Shown: positions 1-8,540 of the stretch, piece by piece
How positions within the stretch are numbered: the stretch's first letter is position 1
Layout: every line of letters begins with the position of its first letter
Assembly (NCBI RefSeq): GCF_010731855.1
Contig: NZ_AP022620.1
Span: 2,790,001-2,854,000 of the forward strand
Direction: 5' to 3'
DNA: 64,000 nt
From: Mycolicibacterium anyangense
Lineage (GTDB): Bacteria > Actinomycetota > Actinomycetes > Mycobacteriales > Mycobacteriaceae
Program-made: the position numbers and the translations under genes
Notes under the pieces: generated by a model
What the model saw: the letters and a program-made list of their open reading frames with translations, nothing else
Told to the model about the DNA's origin: nothing
Database searches by the model: none

Positions 1-345
1 TTGGGAGCGTTCAAGCGCAACGTAGATGTCACCGAGGACGGTGGCCTGCTGCAGCGTCGCATGCGCATTCGACGGCACCGTCACGCTCGGCTCGATGCGC
101 GCTGTCACGTCGACGTGATCGCGGGCGCTGGCCACCTTGGTCACCACCCCGACCGCCGTCCCGTCGATGACGACCTTGGCCCTGTCCGGCAGGTTGAGGA
201 CGTTGGCGAACTCCATGACGATGTCGTAGCCGTCGCTGTAGGACTTGCCCGGTTGGGGCAGATTGTTCACCGATAGCGACGAACAGGATGTGAGCAGGAC
301 GACTGCGCTCAACAACGCCAGTAACGACGGAATCGCACGGTTCAT
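1..345 (-). CDS. MceE-like Mce-family lipoprotein, partial
   Basis: The N-terminal 115 codons of a Mce-family substrate-binding subunit; the rest lies left of the window. The protein starts with a short hydrophobic signal and a lipobox ending LLTSC at residues 17-21, so it should be lipid-anchored outside the membrane. It continues into the MlaD/Mce fold, with a VVIDGTAVGVV segment typical of the domain. Its ATG overlaps the TGA of the upstream subunit by 4 nt, so it is co-translated. It holds the fifth Mce position in the operon, where M. tuberculosis operons encode the LprK/LprN-type lipoprotein. Function in lipid uptake is inferred from the family. Confidence 0.85.
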   Translation of the reverse strand, partial: MNRAIPSLLALLSAVVLLTSCSSLSVNNLPQPGKSYSDGYDIVMEFANVLNLPDRAKVVIDGTAVGVVTKVASARDHVDVTARIEPSVTVPSNAHATLQQATVLGDIYVALERSQ

Positions 346-1448
346 CGTTTGTTGGCCATCGTCAGAACGTATTGCAGCAGCGCGACATCGACCGCGTAGG
401 GCTGGCCGGCGACGTCCATGCAGCTGCCCGGCACCTGAGCGTTCATGTATCCACATTGCAACAGCCCGTCGTGTGTGGGAATTCGATACATCGGGGGCCG
501 ATACCGGATGCTGAGGCCCCGATTGTTGACATGATTGGCGAATGTGTTGATCCACCATGGCACCGGATTGAACAGATCGGCCATCGCGTTGGCGTGCGGA
601 GTCATCTTTCTGAGCGCGTCCGACATGGAATCCAGGGTCAGCTGGATCTCATCACCGGCATGCTGCTCGAGGTCACCGACGGCTGTGATCAATGCGGGGA
701 ACGGGCGGACTAGGCGTGTGCCACCGTCGAGAGATCGATTGAGGTCGGGGGTCGTGGTCACCGCATCGAGGAGGATCTGCTTCATCGGCCCTCTGACATC
801 GCTCAGGAAGGTGGTGAGGTCAGCGAGATTGGTGACGATCGATCCCATCTCGCTGATCGCCCGGTCGGGGCTGTCGAGCAGTGCCGAGGTGGAAGTCAGC
901 AGCTTGTTAGTGGCCTCTCCATTGCCGCGCATGAGCTGATCGAGTCCGGCAACAGTTCCGCCGACATTGGTCGAATCCTTGGGATTGATCGCATTCACGA
1001 ACTCGGTTGTCGACCCGATCACCTGGGACAGCGACTTCGGTGTGAGCGAGCGGTCCAATGGGACACACTCCCCCGGCTTGAGCCGGGGACCCTTCTCATA
1101 ATTGCCGACCATCTCCAGGGCACGATCGGCGAGAACCGATGGTGAGCGAACGACCGCGCGCACATCACTGGGCAGCGGCCGATCATCGGTCAAAGTGAAA
1201 TCGACCCTGACGCTCTTCGCGCTCGGTGTAACCGATTTCACCTTCCCGATGGGAAAGCCCATCTGCGTCACGGGATTTCCGACGTAGAGCCCAATGCTGT
1301 CGGGCATCACGGCGCAATAGTCGGCGCTGTTGCTGCTTGCTGGGGAAGCCGATGGGGTGGCGCATGACACCGCCGCGGCGGCAACCGCAGCGAGGGTAGC
1401 GCCAGACAGCGCAGCGCGGTGCAATGAGACTCCGAGGTGATAACGCAT
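342..1448 (-). CDS. Mce-family protein, MceD position, with lipobox
   Basis: A 368-residue Mce-family protein, part of the periplasmic tunnel of a Mce lipid importer. I chose the ATG at 1448 because it shares a base with the TGA of the upstream gene (TGATG); a longer reading from 1478 would only add residues inside that gene. The N-terminus is hydrophobic and ends in AVSC about residue 26, a plausible lipobox. The Mce domain follows (about residues 45-130, with GKVKSV), then a long helical region and a Cys-containing C-terminus. A lipobox here is odd, because the D-position subunit is usually anchored by a transmembrane helix and only the E subunit is a lipoprotein. Confidence 0.88.
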   Translation of the reverse strand: MRYHLGVSLHRAALSGATLAAVAAAAVSCATPSASPASSNSADYCAVMPDSIGLYVGNPVTQMGFPIGKVKSVTPSAKSVRVDFTLTDDRPLPSDVRAVVRSPSVLADRALEMVGNYEKGPRLKPGECVPLDRSLTPKSLSQVIGSTTEFVNAINPKDSTNVGGTVAGLDQLMRGNGEATNKLLTSTSALLDSPDRAISEMGSIVTNLADLTTFLSDVRGPMKQILLDAVTTTPDLNRSLDGGTRLVRPFPALITAVGDLEQHAGDEIQLTLDSMSDALRKMTPHANAMADLFNPVPWWINTFANHVNNRGLSIRYRPPMYRIPTHDGLLQCGYMNAQVPGSCMDVAGQPYAVDVALLQYVLTMANKR

Positions 1449-2416
1449 CAACACGCACTCCCCGGCATCGGGATGCACACGTCGGTTGCGAGCAGTTCTG
1501 GCCGCGCGTTCTGAGCGTCGAGAACGCGATCTAGCTTGTCACGTACCCGACGGAGTCCACGAACGATGATGCCGCTCCGATCGGCCCAACTCCGGAAAAT
1601 CGCCTGCCAGTTGTGGATCTTCTCCAGGAACCGCTCCCGATGTGCGTTGTAGAACGGCGCGATGGGCCCAATGGCGTCGCCGAGATCGCCCATGCCCATC
1701 AACGCAGCGCCGAACCCCTTGCCATACACCGTCAACGTCTGCTCGAGTATCGAGACTTTGGAGATCACCTCCTTGAGTTCGGCGGTTGAGTTACTCAATT
1801 CCTGGATGTACTCGTCGGAGAGATTCAGGATCGCCGAAATCTGACCGCGCTGCTTGTCGATCGTCTGGGTCAACGAATTGCCGGCGTTGATCACCGCACT
1901 CAGCGAATCGACGTTGGTACCGGTCAATCCCTTCGAGATCTCATCCAGGGATTCGTTGATCGGCTTCGTCTTGATCTGATCTGTGATCGACACCGCATCG
2001 GTGAGTGTGCGCACCAGGCTGTAGGGCATCGTGACACGTTCCCGCGGAATGACTCTGTCCCCCAGTGGCTTGTCGCCCAGAGAGACTACGTTGACGTAAT
2101 AACCACCGACGACCGTCAGCATCCGGACATCGACCTGGGACTGGTCGCCGACGAAGGCATCGCCTTTGACCGTGGTGTCGACCTTGACTTGATTCGGCTC
2201 GATTGCAAGGCTTTTCACCTTTCCTACGGTGACACCGGCGATCCGTACCGTGTCACCAGGCCGGACTGATGCTGCGTCATCGGTATAGAAGCTGACGGTC
2301 TTCTCCCCGGGAGGACTTACGTACACCAAGGCAATGACCATCGCGGCCACCGCAACGAAGACCAGGGCCGCCGCTCCCCACACGGTGGGGTTGCGCAGGA
2401 ACTTCACTGATTGCAT
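1448..2416 (-). CDS. Mce-family protein, MceC position
   Basis: A 322-residue Mce-family protein. The start is ATG 2416, which gives a compact N-terminus with one transmembrane helix at about residues 12-34. It overlaps the end of the MceB gene by 13 nt; an earlier in-frame start at 2530 would lie deep inside that gene and adds residues unlike the family. The Mce domain follows the helix (RIAGVTVGKVKSL at about residues 57-69), then a coiled, helical segment from about residue 140. It lacks the long Pro-rich tail seen in some MceC proteins. Operon position and spacing support a role in the same importer. Confidence 0.87.
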   Translation of the reverse strand: MQSVKFLRNPTVWGAAALVFVAVAAMVIALVYVSPPGEKTVSFYTDDAASVRPGDTVRIAGVTVGKVKSLAIEPNQVKVDTTVKGDAFVGDQSQVDVRMLTVVGGYYVNVVSLGDKPLGDRVIPRERVTMPYSLVRTLTDAVSITDQIKTKPINESLDEISKGLTGTNVDSLSAVINAGNSLTQTIDKQRGQISAILNLSDEYIQELSNSTAELKEVISKVSILEQTLTVYGKGFGAALMGMGDLGDAIGPIAPFYNAHRERFLEKIHNWQAIFRSWADRSGIIVRGLRRVRDKLDRVLDAQNARPELLATDVCIPMPGSAC

Positions 2417-3405
2417 AACACCACCCGATGTCCGTTGAGAAGCACATCCATGGTCGCCGGGAGTTGGGCTCGACCCCGCGAGCAGGTGAGCGGAACACCC
2501 TCCTTCTGCGGGGGTTCGATGTTGTCCCACATCACAGGAACCAACTTGAACGCCTCAACGGCGTTGTCGAGATTCGTGAACGCCTTGTCGAAGGCGGTGT
2601 CCAAGTTGATTCCAGGCTTGATGCCGGCGTTGTGCAACAGCCGCACGACGACACTGGTGAATCCGAGCCCATAGAGATCGGACTTGCGGAATTCGTCGAG
2701 GATGAGCAGTGCTTGATCCATCGGACGGTTCACCCACTTGAGAATTTGCACCATGTCCTTGCTGTGACCACCGAGCTTGTCCGCCACCGCAGTCAGGTTC
2801 TGCATCAGAGTGGCCACAACCTCCTGACGATCGGAGACAAAGGCCGTCAGTTTCCTGATGCTGTCGAGCATCGGCCCGACGCCGCTGCCGTCACCGGAGA
2901 GGTACGCCGCCGCGTTGGCCGTGAAGGTATTGATCTCCTCTGGGCTCAATGTCGCGAAGACAGGCTGCAGGCCGTTGAACAACGTGGTGATGTCCAGCGA
3001 CGGCTGCGTCATCGTGGTGGGTATGTGCGTCACGGTGGCAGTGTTGGGACCCGCATCAGACGGGTTCATGACGTCCACATAGCGCAGGCCGGTGAGGGCC
3101 TGGTACTTGACCGCAAGACGAGTCGCGGAGCTCACCCCGTAGCGCTTGTCCAGCGTGAATCCGACTGCTGCGAGGCTCTGGCCGCTTCTACGCTCCAGCG
3201 CGATCGAGTTCACCTTGCCGACCCGAACCCCGCGTACCCGGACGTCCGCGTCCAGATGAAGGCCGGATACGTCGGTGAAATCAGCTGTATACGAACGCGT
3301 TTCACTGTGGACCGGCTGGAGCATGACGTTCGCCAAAATGATGAAAACAACCACTGCGAGCGCCGCACTCAGGGCAAACCGCCACAACGCGGCTCTCGGC
3401 TTCAC
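2404..3405 (-). CDS. Mce-family protein, MceB position
   Basis: A 333-residue Mce-family subunit with an N-terminal membrane helix (about residues 8-28), a Mce domain with VRVRGVRVGKVNSI at about residues 55-68, and a long helical tail ending in a Cys-containing segment. Its ATG overlaps the stop of the MceA gene by 4 nt, showing tight translational coupling. In Mce complexes the B subunit is one of the hetero-hexamer that forms the tunnel between the inner membrane and the mycomembrane. The cargo cannot be read from the sequence; the surrounding genes suggest a hydrophobic catabolic substrate. Confidence 0.88.
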   Translation of the reverse strand: MKPRAALWRFALSAALAVVVFIILANVMLQPVHSETRSYTADFTDVSGLHLDADVRVRGVRVGKVNSIALERRSGQSLAAVGFTLDKRYGVSSATRLAVKYQALTGLRYVDVMNPSDAGPNTATVTHIPTTMTQPSLDITTLFNGLQPVFATLSPEEINTFTANAAAYLSGDGSGVGPMLDSIRKLTAFVSDRQEVVATLMQNLTAVADKLGGHSKDMVQILKWVNRPMDQALLILDEFRKSDLYGLGFTSVVVRLLHNAGIKPGINLDTAFDKAFTNLDNAVEAFKLVPVMWDNIEPPQKEGVPLTCSRGRAQLPATMDVLLNGHRVVLCNQ

Positions 3406-4448
3406 GGCGCGACTCCCATCTCACCAAGCGGTGCGGCCATGCCGGGAAGCGCATCCAGCACGATATGTACTTGCAGGGCGCGTTGTTCCGGTGAACCGCC
3501 GTAGAGGCTTTCGAACCGACGCCGAAGCTCGACCAGCGTTGCGGCGATGTCGTCGGGGCGCACCAATCCCGGAACTGTGTCGGACAAGATCTTCGTGATG
3601 CCGACTACTGGCAGCAGGTCACTGACGTGGGAGGATTCCAGCTTGCCAGCGGCACCAAACAAACCCTTCGCGGTCAGCTCGACCGTCGGTAGGTACCGAT
3701 TCTGCCAGAATTCCTCGGTCACTGTTGCGCCGCCGTCGTCGAGCACGACCAGGCCCGAATTGTCGAACTCGGTGCCCGTTTTGATGAGCGCATCGGTGAA
3801 GGCGGGGAATGCGACACTCAGCCCGGTCGCATTTTCGAGAAGCCTTGCGGTACTGACGGTTTGGACATTGTCGACAGCTCTGGTCACCGTCAACATGGTC
3901 TCCAACAGTGGCTCCATGCCGTTGATGTATCGGGTCGATCGGTCGATGACGCCCACCAGCTGTGGTGTGACCACTCCCTGGGTGATCTGCCCGAGCCTTG
4001 ACAACAGAGTCTGTAGGGCAAAGTTGCCGCGTGGAACTGTGGTGATTCGCATTCCGTCACGGAGTGGTTGCCCCCCTTCACCTTTGACTACGTTGATACC
4101 GGTGATACCGAAGTAGTTGGCCGGCCGGTAGTCAATTCCAAAGGTGTCGGTGAGACCTGCTGCTGACGGTCCCTGAAGATCAACATTGAGCCGGACACCA
4201 CCGTCAGCCATGCTCGAAACATTCTTGACCTCACCGACCTTGACACCGTGCATGATGACCGGTGTCCCGCTCACCACTCCTTGCCCGGAGTACGGCGTAT
4301 CGATGGTCAAGGACAGCTGATTCGCCGGCCGACCGCCGAACGGATTCAGCACCCACAGCGTTATCGCCAACGCGACAGCGAGAAAGAGTCCTAGCCCGAC
4401 AAATGCCAGACGACGCGCTTCTTCTTCGGCCGAAGCTCGGAACAACAT
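3402..4448 (-). CDS. Mce-family protein, MceA position
   Basis: A 348-residue protein at the first Mce position, 18 bp after the second YrbE gene. It has a cytoplasmic N-terminus rich in charged residues, a transmembrane helix at about residues 14-34, the Mce domain (IMHGVKVGEVKNV at about residues 65-77) and a long helical C-terminal part. The family forms the substrate-conducting needle of Mce importers. The next gene overlaps by 4 nt. Nothing in the protein itself points to a particular lipid. Confidence 0.88.
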   Translation of the reverse strand: MLFRASAEEEARRLAFVGLGLFLAVALAITLWVLNPFGGRPANQLSLTIDTPYSGQGVVSGTPVIMHGVKVGEVKNVSSMADGGVRLNVDLQGPSAAGLTDTFGIDYRPANYFGITGINVVKGEGGQPLRDGMRITTVPRGNFALQTLLSRLGQITQGVVTPQLVGVIDRSTRYINGMEPLLETMLTVTRAVDNVQTVSTARLLENATGLSVAFPAFTDALIKTGTEFDNSGLVVLDDGGATVTEEFWQNRYLPTVELTAKGLFGAAGKLESSHVSDLLPVVGITKILSDTVPGLVRPDDIAATLVELRRRFESLYGGSPEQRALQVHIVLDALPGMAAPLGEMGVAP

Positions 4449-4466
4449 TCTTGTGCCCTGCCCTTC

Positions 4467-5336
4467 CTAGCCTTTGAAAACGAACTCGGGACGCAGGCCC
4501 CACAGGGTGACCGTGAGCATGAAGTCCAGGACCATGATCACCACGAGGCTCGCCCGAACGGCACGACCTGACGCCTGGCCTACACCGACGGGGCCTCCGG
4601 AGGCGAAATATCCGTAGTAGCAATGGATCAGCGTGACAGCCGCACAGAACACGACGGCCTTGATGACTGCATACGCGATATCGGTCGGGGACAGAAACTG
4701 CACGAAGTAGTGCTGGTAGGTACCGCCCGGCTGACTGTACAGAACGCGCAACATGAAGTCCGAGACGAAGAAGCTGACCACGAGCGTCAGCAAGAAGCCC
4801 GGCACAACACACAACATGCCACCAACCAGGCGGGTTCCGACCACGAATGGGATGGCTCTGAGTCCCATCGCCTCGGTCGCGTCGATCTCATCAGCGATCC
4901 GCATCGAGCCGATCTCGGCGGTCATACGGCAACCGGCCTGGGTGGCGAATGCGATGCCTGCGACCAGAGGAGCCATCTCGCGCACATTCGCCAAACCACC
5001 GACGATCCCGGACAATGCGCCGAAGCCGAGCAGGTTCAGGGTGGCGAACGCCTCGATGGCCACCGATGCGCCGACCGCCAGGCCGAGGATGACCAAAACA
5101 CTGATCACGCCACCGTCGACGATGAGCGAGCCTCTTCCCCAGGCAAGGCTATTCATCTCTTGTAGCGTCTGCCGCCGATACTGGCGCACCGTCAGCGGAA
5201 GCAGCCACAGTGTCTGCCCGATGAATACCACCCACTGCCCGGCGGTTTCGGAGGTCCGCCGAATCGCCCCGACCGGCCTGCCGGGAAGGCTGAAACGCCT
5301 AGCAGGAACTGCACTTCCGCCCTTCGGCACCGCCAC
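4467..5336 (-). CDS. YrbEB / MlaE-family permease
   Basis: A 289-residue integral membrane protein of the MlaE/YrbE family, the second permease of the Mce ABC-type importer. It starts at a GTG that shares a base with the TAG of the upstream permease (TAGTG). Family marks are the long amphipathic N-terminus, five or so hydrophobic stretches, and the conserved region around EIGSMRIADEIDATEAMG (about residues 143-160), which in this family contacts the MlaF/MceG-type ATPase. No ATPase gene is in the window; in mycobacteria a single MceG encoded elsewhere usually serves all operons. Confidence 0.92.
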   Translation of the reverse strand: MAVPKGGSAVPARRFSLPGRPVGAIRRTSETAGQWVVFIGQTLWLLPLTVRQYRRQTLQEMNSLAWGRGSLIVDGGVISVLVILGLAVGASVAIEAFATLNLLGFGALSGIVGGLANVREMAPLVAGIAFATQAGCRMTAEIGSMRIADEIDATEAMGLRAIPFVVGTRLVGGMLCVVPGFLLTLVVSFFVSDFMLRVLYSQPGGTYQHYFVQFLSPTDIAYAVIKAVVFCAAVTLIHCYYGYFASGGPVGVGQASGRAVRASLVVIMVLDFMLTVTLWGLRPEFVFKG

Positions 5337-6214
5337 TAGGACACCTCCATGGGGAAGAACATCGCTTGCAACTGAGTCATCACCAGGTTCACCAGCACAA
5401 TTCCGACGACGTTGAGCACCACCGATGAATTGACGGCATCAGCGACACCACGTGGACCACCCTTGGCCTCCATTCCGCGCTGCGAAGAGATGACGGCAAC
5501 GATGGCGCCGAAGATGACCGCCTTGCCCATGGCGAACCAGACGTCGACCATCTTCGCGAACGAGCCAAATGACATCCAGAAGCTCCCTGACGTCACATCG
5601 CTGACTGTCACCGCAAGCATGAAGGCGGCCCCCACTGCCGACGCGATGATCAGTGTGCACAGAATCGGCGCAATCATGATCAGGGCAAGGAAGCGCGGGA
5701 CCACAAGTCGCCGCACCGGATCGATTCCCAGCACGCGCAGCGCGTCGAGCTCTTCTCGGATCTGCCGGGCGCCGAGATCGGACGCGATTGCCGATGCCGC
5801 TGCACCGCCCATGAGCAAGCCGGCCGTGATCGCCGCACCCTGCCGAATGACTCCGACTCCGCTCGCGGCACCCACGAGCGAGCTGGCACCGACCTGGTTG
5901 ACCAACCCGGACACCTGCACCGACACCATCGCGCCGATCGGGATGGCCATCAACAAAGCAGGAGTGGCTGTCACTTTCAGCAAACCCCACGCCTGGACAA
6001 TCATCTCTCCGACAGGTATCCGCAGTTTCACCGTATCGACTACCGCGTAGCGAAGCACCGCCAGCGCCAAGTGCACACTGCGGCCGGTCGTCGCCATGCT
6101 GCGCATCGGGATGGCAACCAAGCGGGCCGCCACTCTCTCGGCCGCGCCTCTGGCTGTCGTCAATAGGGTGACCGAGCTTTCGGTCCGAGCGTTAACGGTC
6201 ACCGTTGCCGTCAA
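5336..6214 (-). CDS. YrbEA / MlaE-family permease, first gene of mce operon
   Basis: A 292-residue MlaE/YrbE permease that opens the mce operon. The longest reading starts at TTG 6214, just after an in-frame stop at 6233-6235; GTG 6202 is an alternative, so the exact start is open. It carries the family segment SDLGARQIREELDALRVLG, the ATPase-facing motif with the EELDAL core, and several hydrophobic helices. With the next permease it forms the inner-membrane channel. The upstream region has a cluster of CTCAC/GTGAG sequences that may be an operator. Confidence 0.9.
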   Translation of the reverse strand: MTATVTVNARTESSVTLLTTARGAAERVAARLVAIPMRSMATTGRSVHLALAVLRYAVVDTVKLRIPVGEMIVQAWGLLKVTATPALLMAIPIGAMVSVQVSGLVNQVGASSLVGAASGVGVIRQGAAITAGLLMGGAAASAIASDLGARQIREELDALRVLGIDPVRRLVVPRFLALIMIAPILCTLIIASAVGAAFMLAVTVSDVTSGSFWMSFGSFAKMVDVWFAMGKAVIFGAIVAVISSQRGMEAKGGPRGVADAVNSSVVLNVVGIVLVNLVMTQLQAMFFPMEVS

Positions 6215-6908
6215 TGTGCCGCATGCCTTACCTCACGAGTCTCACATGTGCAGTACAAGTGAGATGTCTACCACATCACTCGCGTGAGATACAGATGATT
6301 CGCATCGGAAGGTGCCAGTACTTGGCTTGTGAGTGTCAAGAACGCGTAGTTTCAGTGCGCAACAGCTGCGATAAATTCTCCAGCCACTTGCACCCTTGAG
6401 AGCCGCACCGCCACGGTGCGGGATACCACGGCCTGTTGCCCATTGCCGCGCCCGACGATGCGCGAGGCCGCCAGCCGAGACCCTGGGCGCTAGCCGGCAG
6501 GCCCGCCAACCCGACGGCATACGGCGACGCAATCGGCAGAGCTTTTCGTCGCACGCAGCCATCGTCCGGCGCTCTGCGCGGGCCGCCGTCTACATCTGGT
6601 TTGGTTCTGAACGACAGCCGCACAGGACGTTGCAGGCCACTGCGTGTGACCGCTGTGGCGACCCGCGTCAAGCTGTTCTGAGCAAACCGATCAGGATGAC
6701 TGTCGGGAACCTGATTCTTCACCAGCCATCTCGTCCGTTACGGCACACAATGCTGGGAGCAAACTTACGCGAGGGCCTTGGCTTTACGATACTCTGCGTA
6801 GTCTGTGGCGCATCTGCTGGCGCATTCGGCAGTCTATGCACGGAAGGGTTGCCACAATGCCATAGAGTGACGGCGCTGCTAACCCGTGCCGAGCGACAGG
6901 ATGATGAT
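6215..6908. other. Intergenic region between the mce operon and a divergent AsnC regulator
   Basis: About 0.69 kb with no gene I can support. Open frames cross it on both strands, including one continuing into the downstream regulator, but their translations are Arg/Pro/Ala-rich low-quality sequence with no domain. The left 80 bases carry four CTCAC or GTGAG units (6232-6289). The rest may be promoter region, a long leader, or decayed sequence. Confidence 0.5.
6232..6289. promoter_or_regulatory. CTCAC/GTGAG motif cluster before the mce operon
   Basis: CTCAC occurs at 6232-6236 and 6241-6245, and the complementary GTGAG at 6259-6263 and 6284-6288. TCTCAC (6240-6245) pairs with GTGAGA (6259-6264), and TCAC-TCGC-GTGA (6276-6287) forms a second inverted repeat. 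It lies 18-75 bp upstream of the first permease start, where a regulator would act. Binding by the neighbouring AsnC protein is a guess. Confidence 0.4.
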
Positions 6909-7913
6909 GTGGCGCGCGAGCCCGAGGCGATCGCACAAGAGAGCGATCCGAGCACAGCTCCCCACCATCAGCGCGCAACGGAGATCAGTGACCTCGATCG
7001 CGCTCTGATCAATCGGCTCCGCTTCGACGGACGCGAGAGCAACCGCTCCTTGGCACAGCGACTCGGTGTCAACGAGGTGACGGTCGCTGCTCGGCTCCGC
7101 CGAATGGAAGATGCCGGCATCATGCGAGTCGTGGCCGTGACCGACATCAGATTGTTCGGCCATCGCGAATTCAACTTCGCCCTCCTTCGAGTACGAGGGC
7201 GCTCAGTCCAGGATGTCGCGGCCAAGTTAGCTGCGCTGCCCGAAACCATCGGTGTCACAGTTACTTCAGGGCGCTTCGATATCGTTCTACCCGTGGTGTG
7301 CCGAGATCGCGCACACACTGCGGAGATGTTCGGAACAGTCTTGACCGCTATTGACGGCGTCGAAGGAGTTCACGGCACTCTTGCTCTCGACGTCCTGAAG
7401 TACGACTCGAACTGGGCGAGTTTCCATAACCCCGGAACCACACCCCAAGCACAGCCCAGCGACACCGTCGACGGCGTCGATCTGGAGATCATCCAGCTGC
7501 TGCAGAAAAACGCACGCCGGAGTAATCGAAGCATCGCCGCTGAGCTCGGATTCTCGGAAGGGACCATTCGCGGACGAATCAAGCGCATGCTGAACGAACG
7601 CGTGTTCCGCATTCAGGCTGTGACGAACCTGCTCGCATTCGGCCGATATGCCTATGCCTTCGTGCTGATCACCGCGGAGCCCGGCACGGTTGAGTCCATC
7701 GCAGCGATACTCGCGGCACGGGACGACATCTCCCAAATCACCCACGTTCTCGACGATTTCGCTCTTATTCTTGTAATGACTGCACGAGATCACAGTTCGA
7801 TCATGGCCGCTGTCAATGAGGAGATCACGTTCATACCCGGGGTGCTACGGACCGAGACCTTGCACATGAGCCAGAGCCTCAAGCACACCTATGAATGGAC
7901 ATGGATCGTCTGA
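6909..7913 (+). CDS. Double-length Lrp/AsnC-family transcriptional regulator
   Basis: A regulator of about 334 residues containing two complete Lrp/AsnC units in tandem. The first winged HTH is at about residues 28-75 (SNRSLAQRLGVNEVTVAARL) with a RAM-type ligand domain to about 160; a second HTH follows at about 185-232 (RSIAAELGFSEGTIRGRIKR) with a second RAM domain. Ordinary Lrp proteins are about 150 residues. I place the start at GTG 6909, 8 nt after an AGGA; GTG 6867 is possible. It is divergent from the mce operon and probably controls it or the neighbouring catabolic genes. A paralogue of the same layout sits at 18451. Confidence 0.85.
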   Translation: MAREPEAIAQESDPSTAPHHQRATEISDLDRALINRLRFDGRESNRSLAQRLGVNEVTVAARLRRMEDAGIMRVVAVTDIRLFGHREFNFALLRVRGRSVQDVAAKLAALPETIGVTVTSGRFDIVLPVVCRDRAHTAEMFGTVLTAIDGVEGVHGTLALDVLKYDSNWASFHNPGTTPQAQPSDTVDGVDLEIIQLLQKNARRSNRSIAAELGFSEGTIRGRIKRMLNERVFRIQAVTNLLAFGRYAYAFVLITAEPGTVESIAAILAARDDISQITHVLDDFALILVMTARDHSSIMAAVNEEITFIPGVLRTETLHMSQSLKHTYEWTWIV

Positions 7914-7968
7914 GAGCGCCGCGATGCGATGCGGTGGGCCCAAACCACGCCGCACCGGCCGCAGCTCT

Positions 7969-8517
7969 TCAGTCGCTTGCCGAAGCGCCCCGCAGGAACA
8001 TAGCGGCCAGCACCTCATGCGGTAGTTGACCCGGGAGAACCGCGCCCGGGGCGAGCAACGCCTGGGCCAGGGCGACGAAGGTCGCCGCCAACCATTGGGG
8101 ACTCATGTCATCGCGCAGTACATCGTGTTCCTGCCAGCTTTGCATGAGCGCGGAAAGCCCGATCGGGTCCGGGCCCGCAGCCGCGACCTCCGGCAAGCCG
8201 ATGAGGAAAGAATAGCGATCTTCGTATTGAGTGGTTTCAGCGGCAAGGACGTACACCGCCTTCTCGCCGACGGGGTGCCGTGCCGTGCGATCCACCACGT
8301 CGCGCCCCTCGACCAGCGCTTGTTCCACCACCGCCTCGATAAGGTGCTCGCGGGACGGGAAGTGCCGGTAGACAGTCGCGCGATGCACACCTGCCAGTTG
8401 CGCAACCCGCTCCAAGGACACCAGCGGCTCAGTCCCCAAGACACTCACCGCTGCGGCCAGGATCCGTTCACGAGCGATGCGCGCATCGGCACGACGTGGG
8501 CGTGACGATGCGCGCAT
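7969..8517 (-). CDS. TetR-family repressor, downstream of AveC-like gene
   Basis: A 182-residue TetR-family regulator. The N-terminal HTH is clear at about residues 28-47 (LERVAQLAGVHRATVYRHF), followed by a helical ligand-binding domain. The start is ATG 8517; a TTG lies one codon earlier. It is the second gene after the AveC-like gene with a 23-bp gap, so both are probably one transcript. The perfect palindrome on the promoter of that transcript (9536-9561) has the size and symmetry of a TetR operator, so autoregulation with the membrane protein is likely. The ligand is unknown. Confidence 0.88.
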   Translation of the reverse strand: MRASSRPRRADARIARERILAAAVSVLGTEPLVSLERVAQLAGVHRATVYRHFPSREHLIEAVVEQALVEGRDVVDRTARHPVGEKAVYVLAAETTQYEDRYSFLIGLPEVAAAGPDPIGLSALMQSWQEHDVLRDDMSPQWLAATFVALAQALLAPGAVLPGQLPHEVLAAMFLRGASASD

Positions 8518-8540
8518 CAACTCATTATGTCGCAGTCAGA

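Noticed and set aside
2428-3504. 358-codon open frame antisense to the mceA/mceB genes
   Set aside because: It mirrors two well-supported Mce genes; its translation is rich in Arg, His and Val with no domain.
6396-6866. 5' extension of the first double AsnC regulator
   Set aside because: The added 157 residues are Arg/Pro-rich and unlike any domain; GTG 6867 or 6909 gives the same length as the paralogue at 18451.
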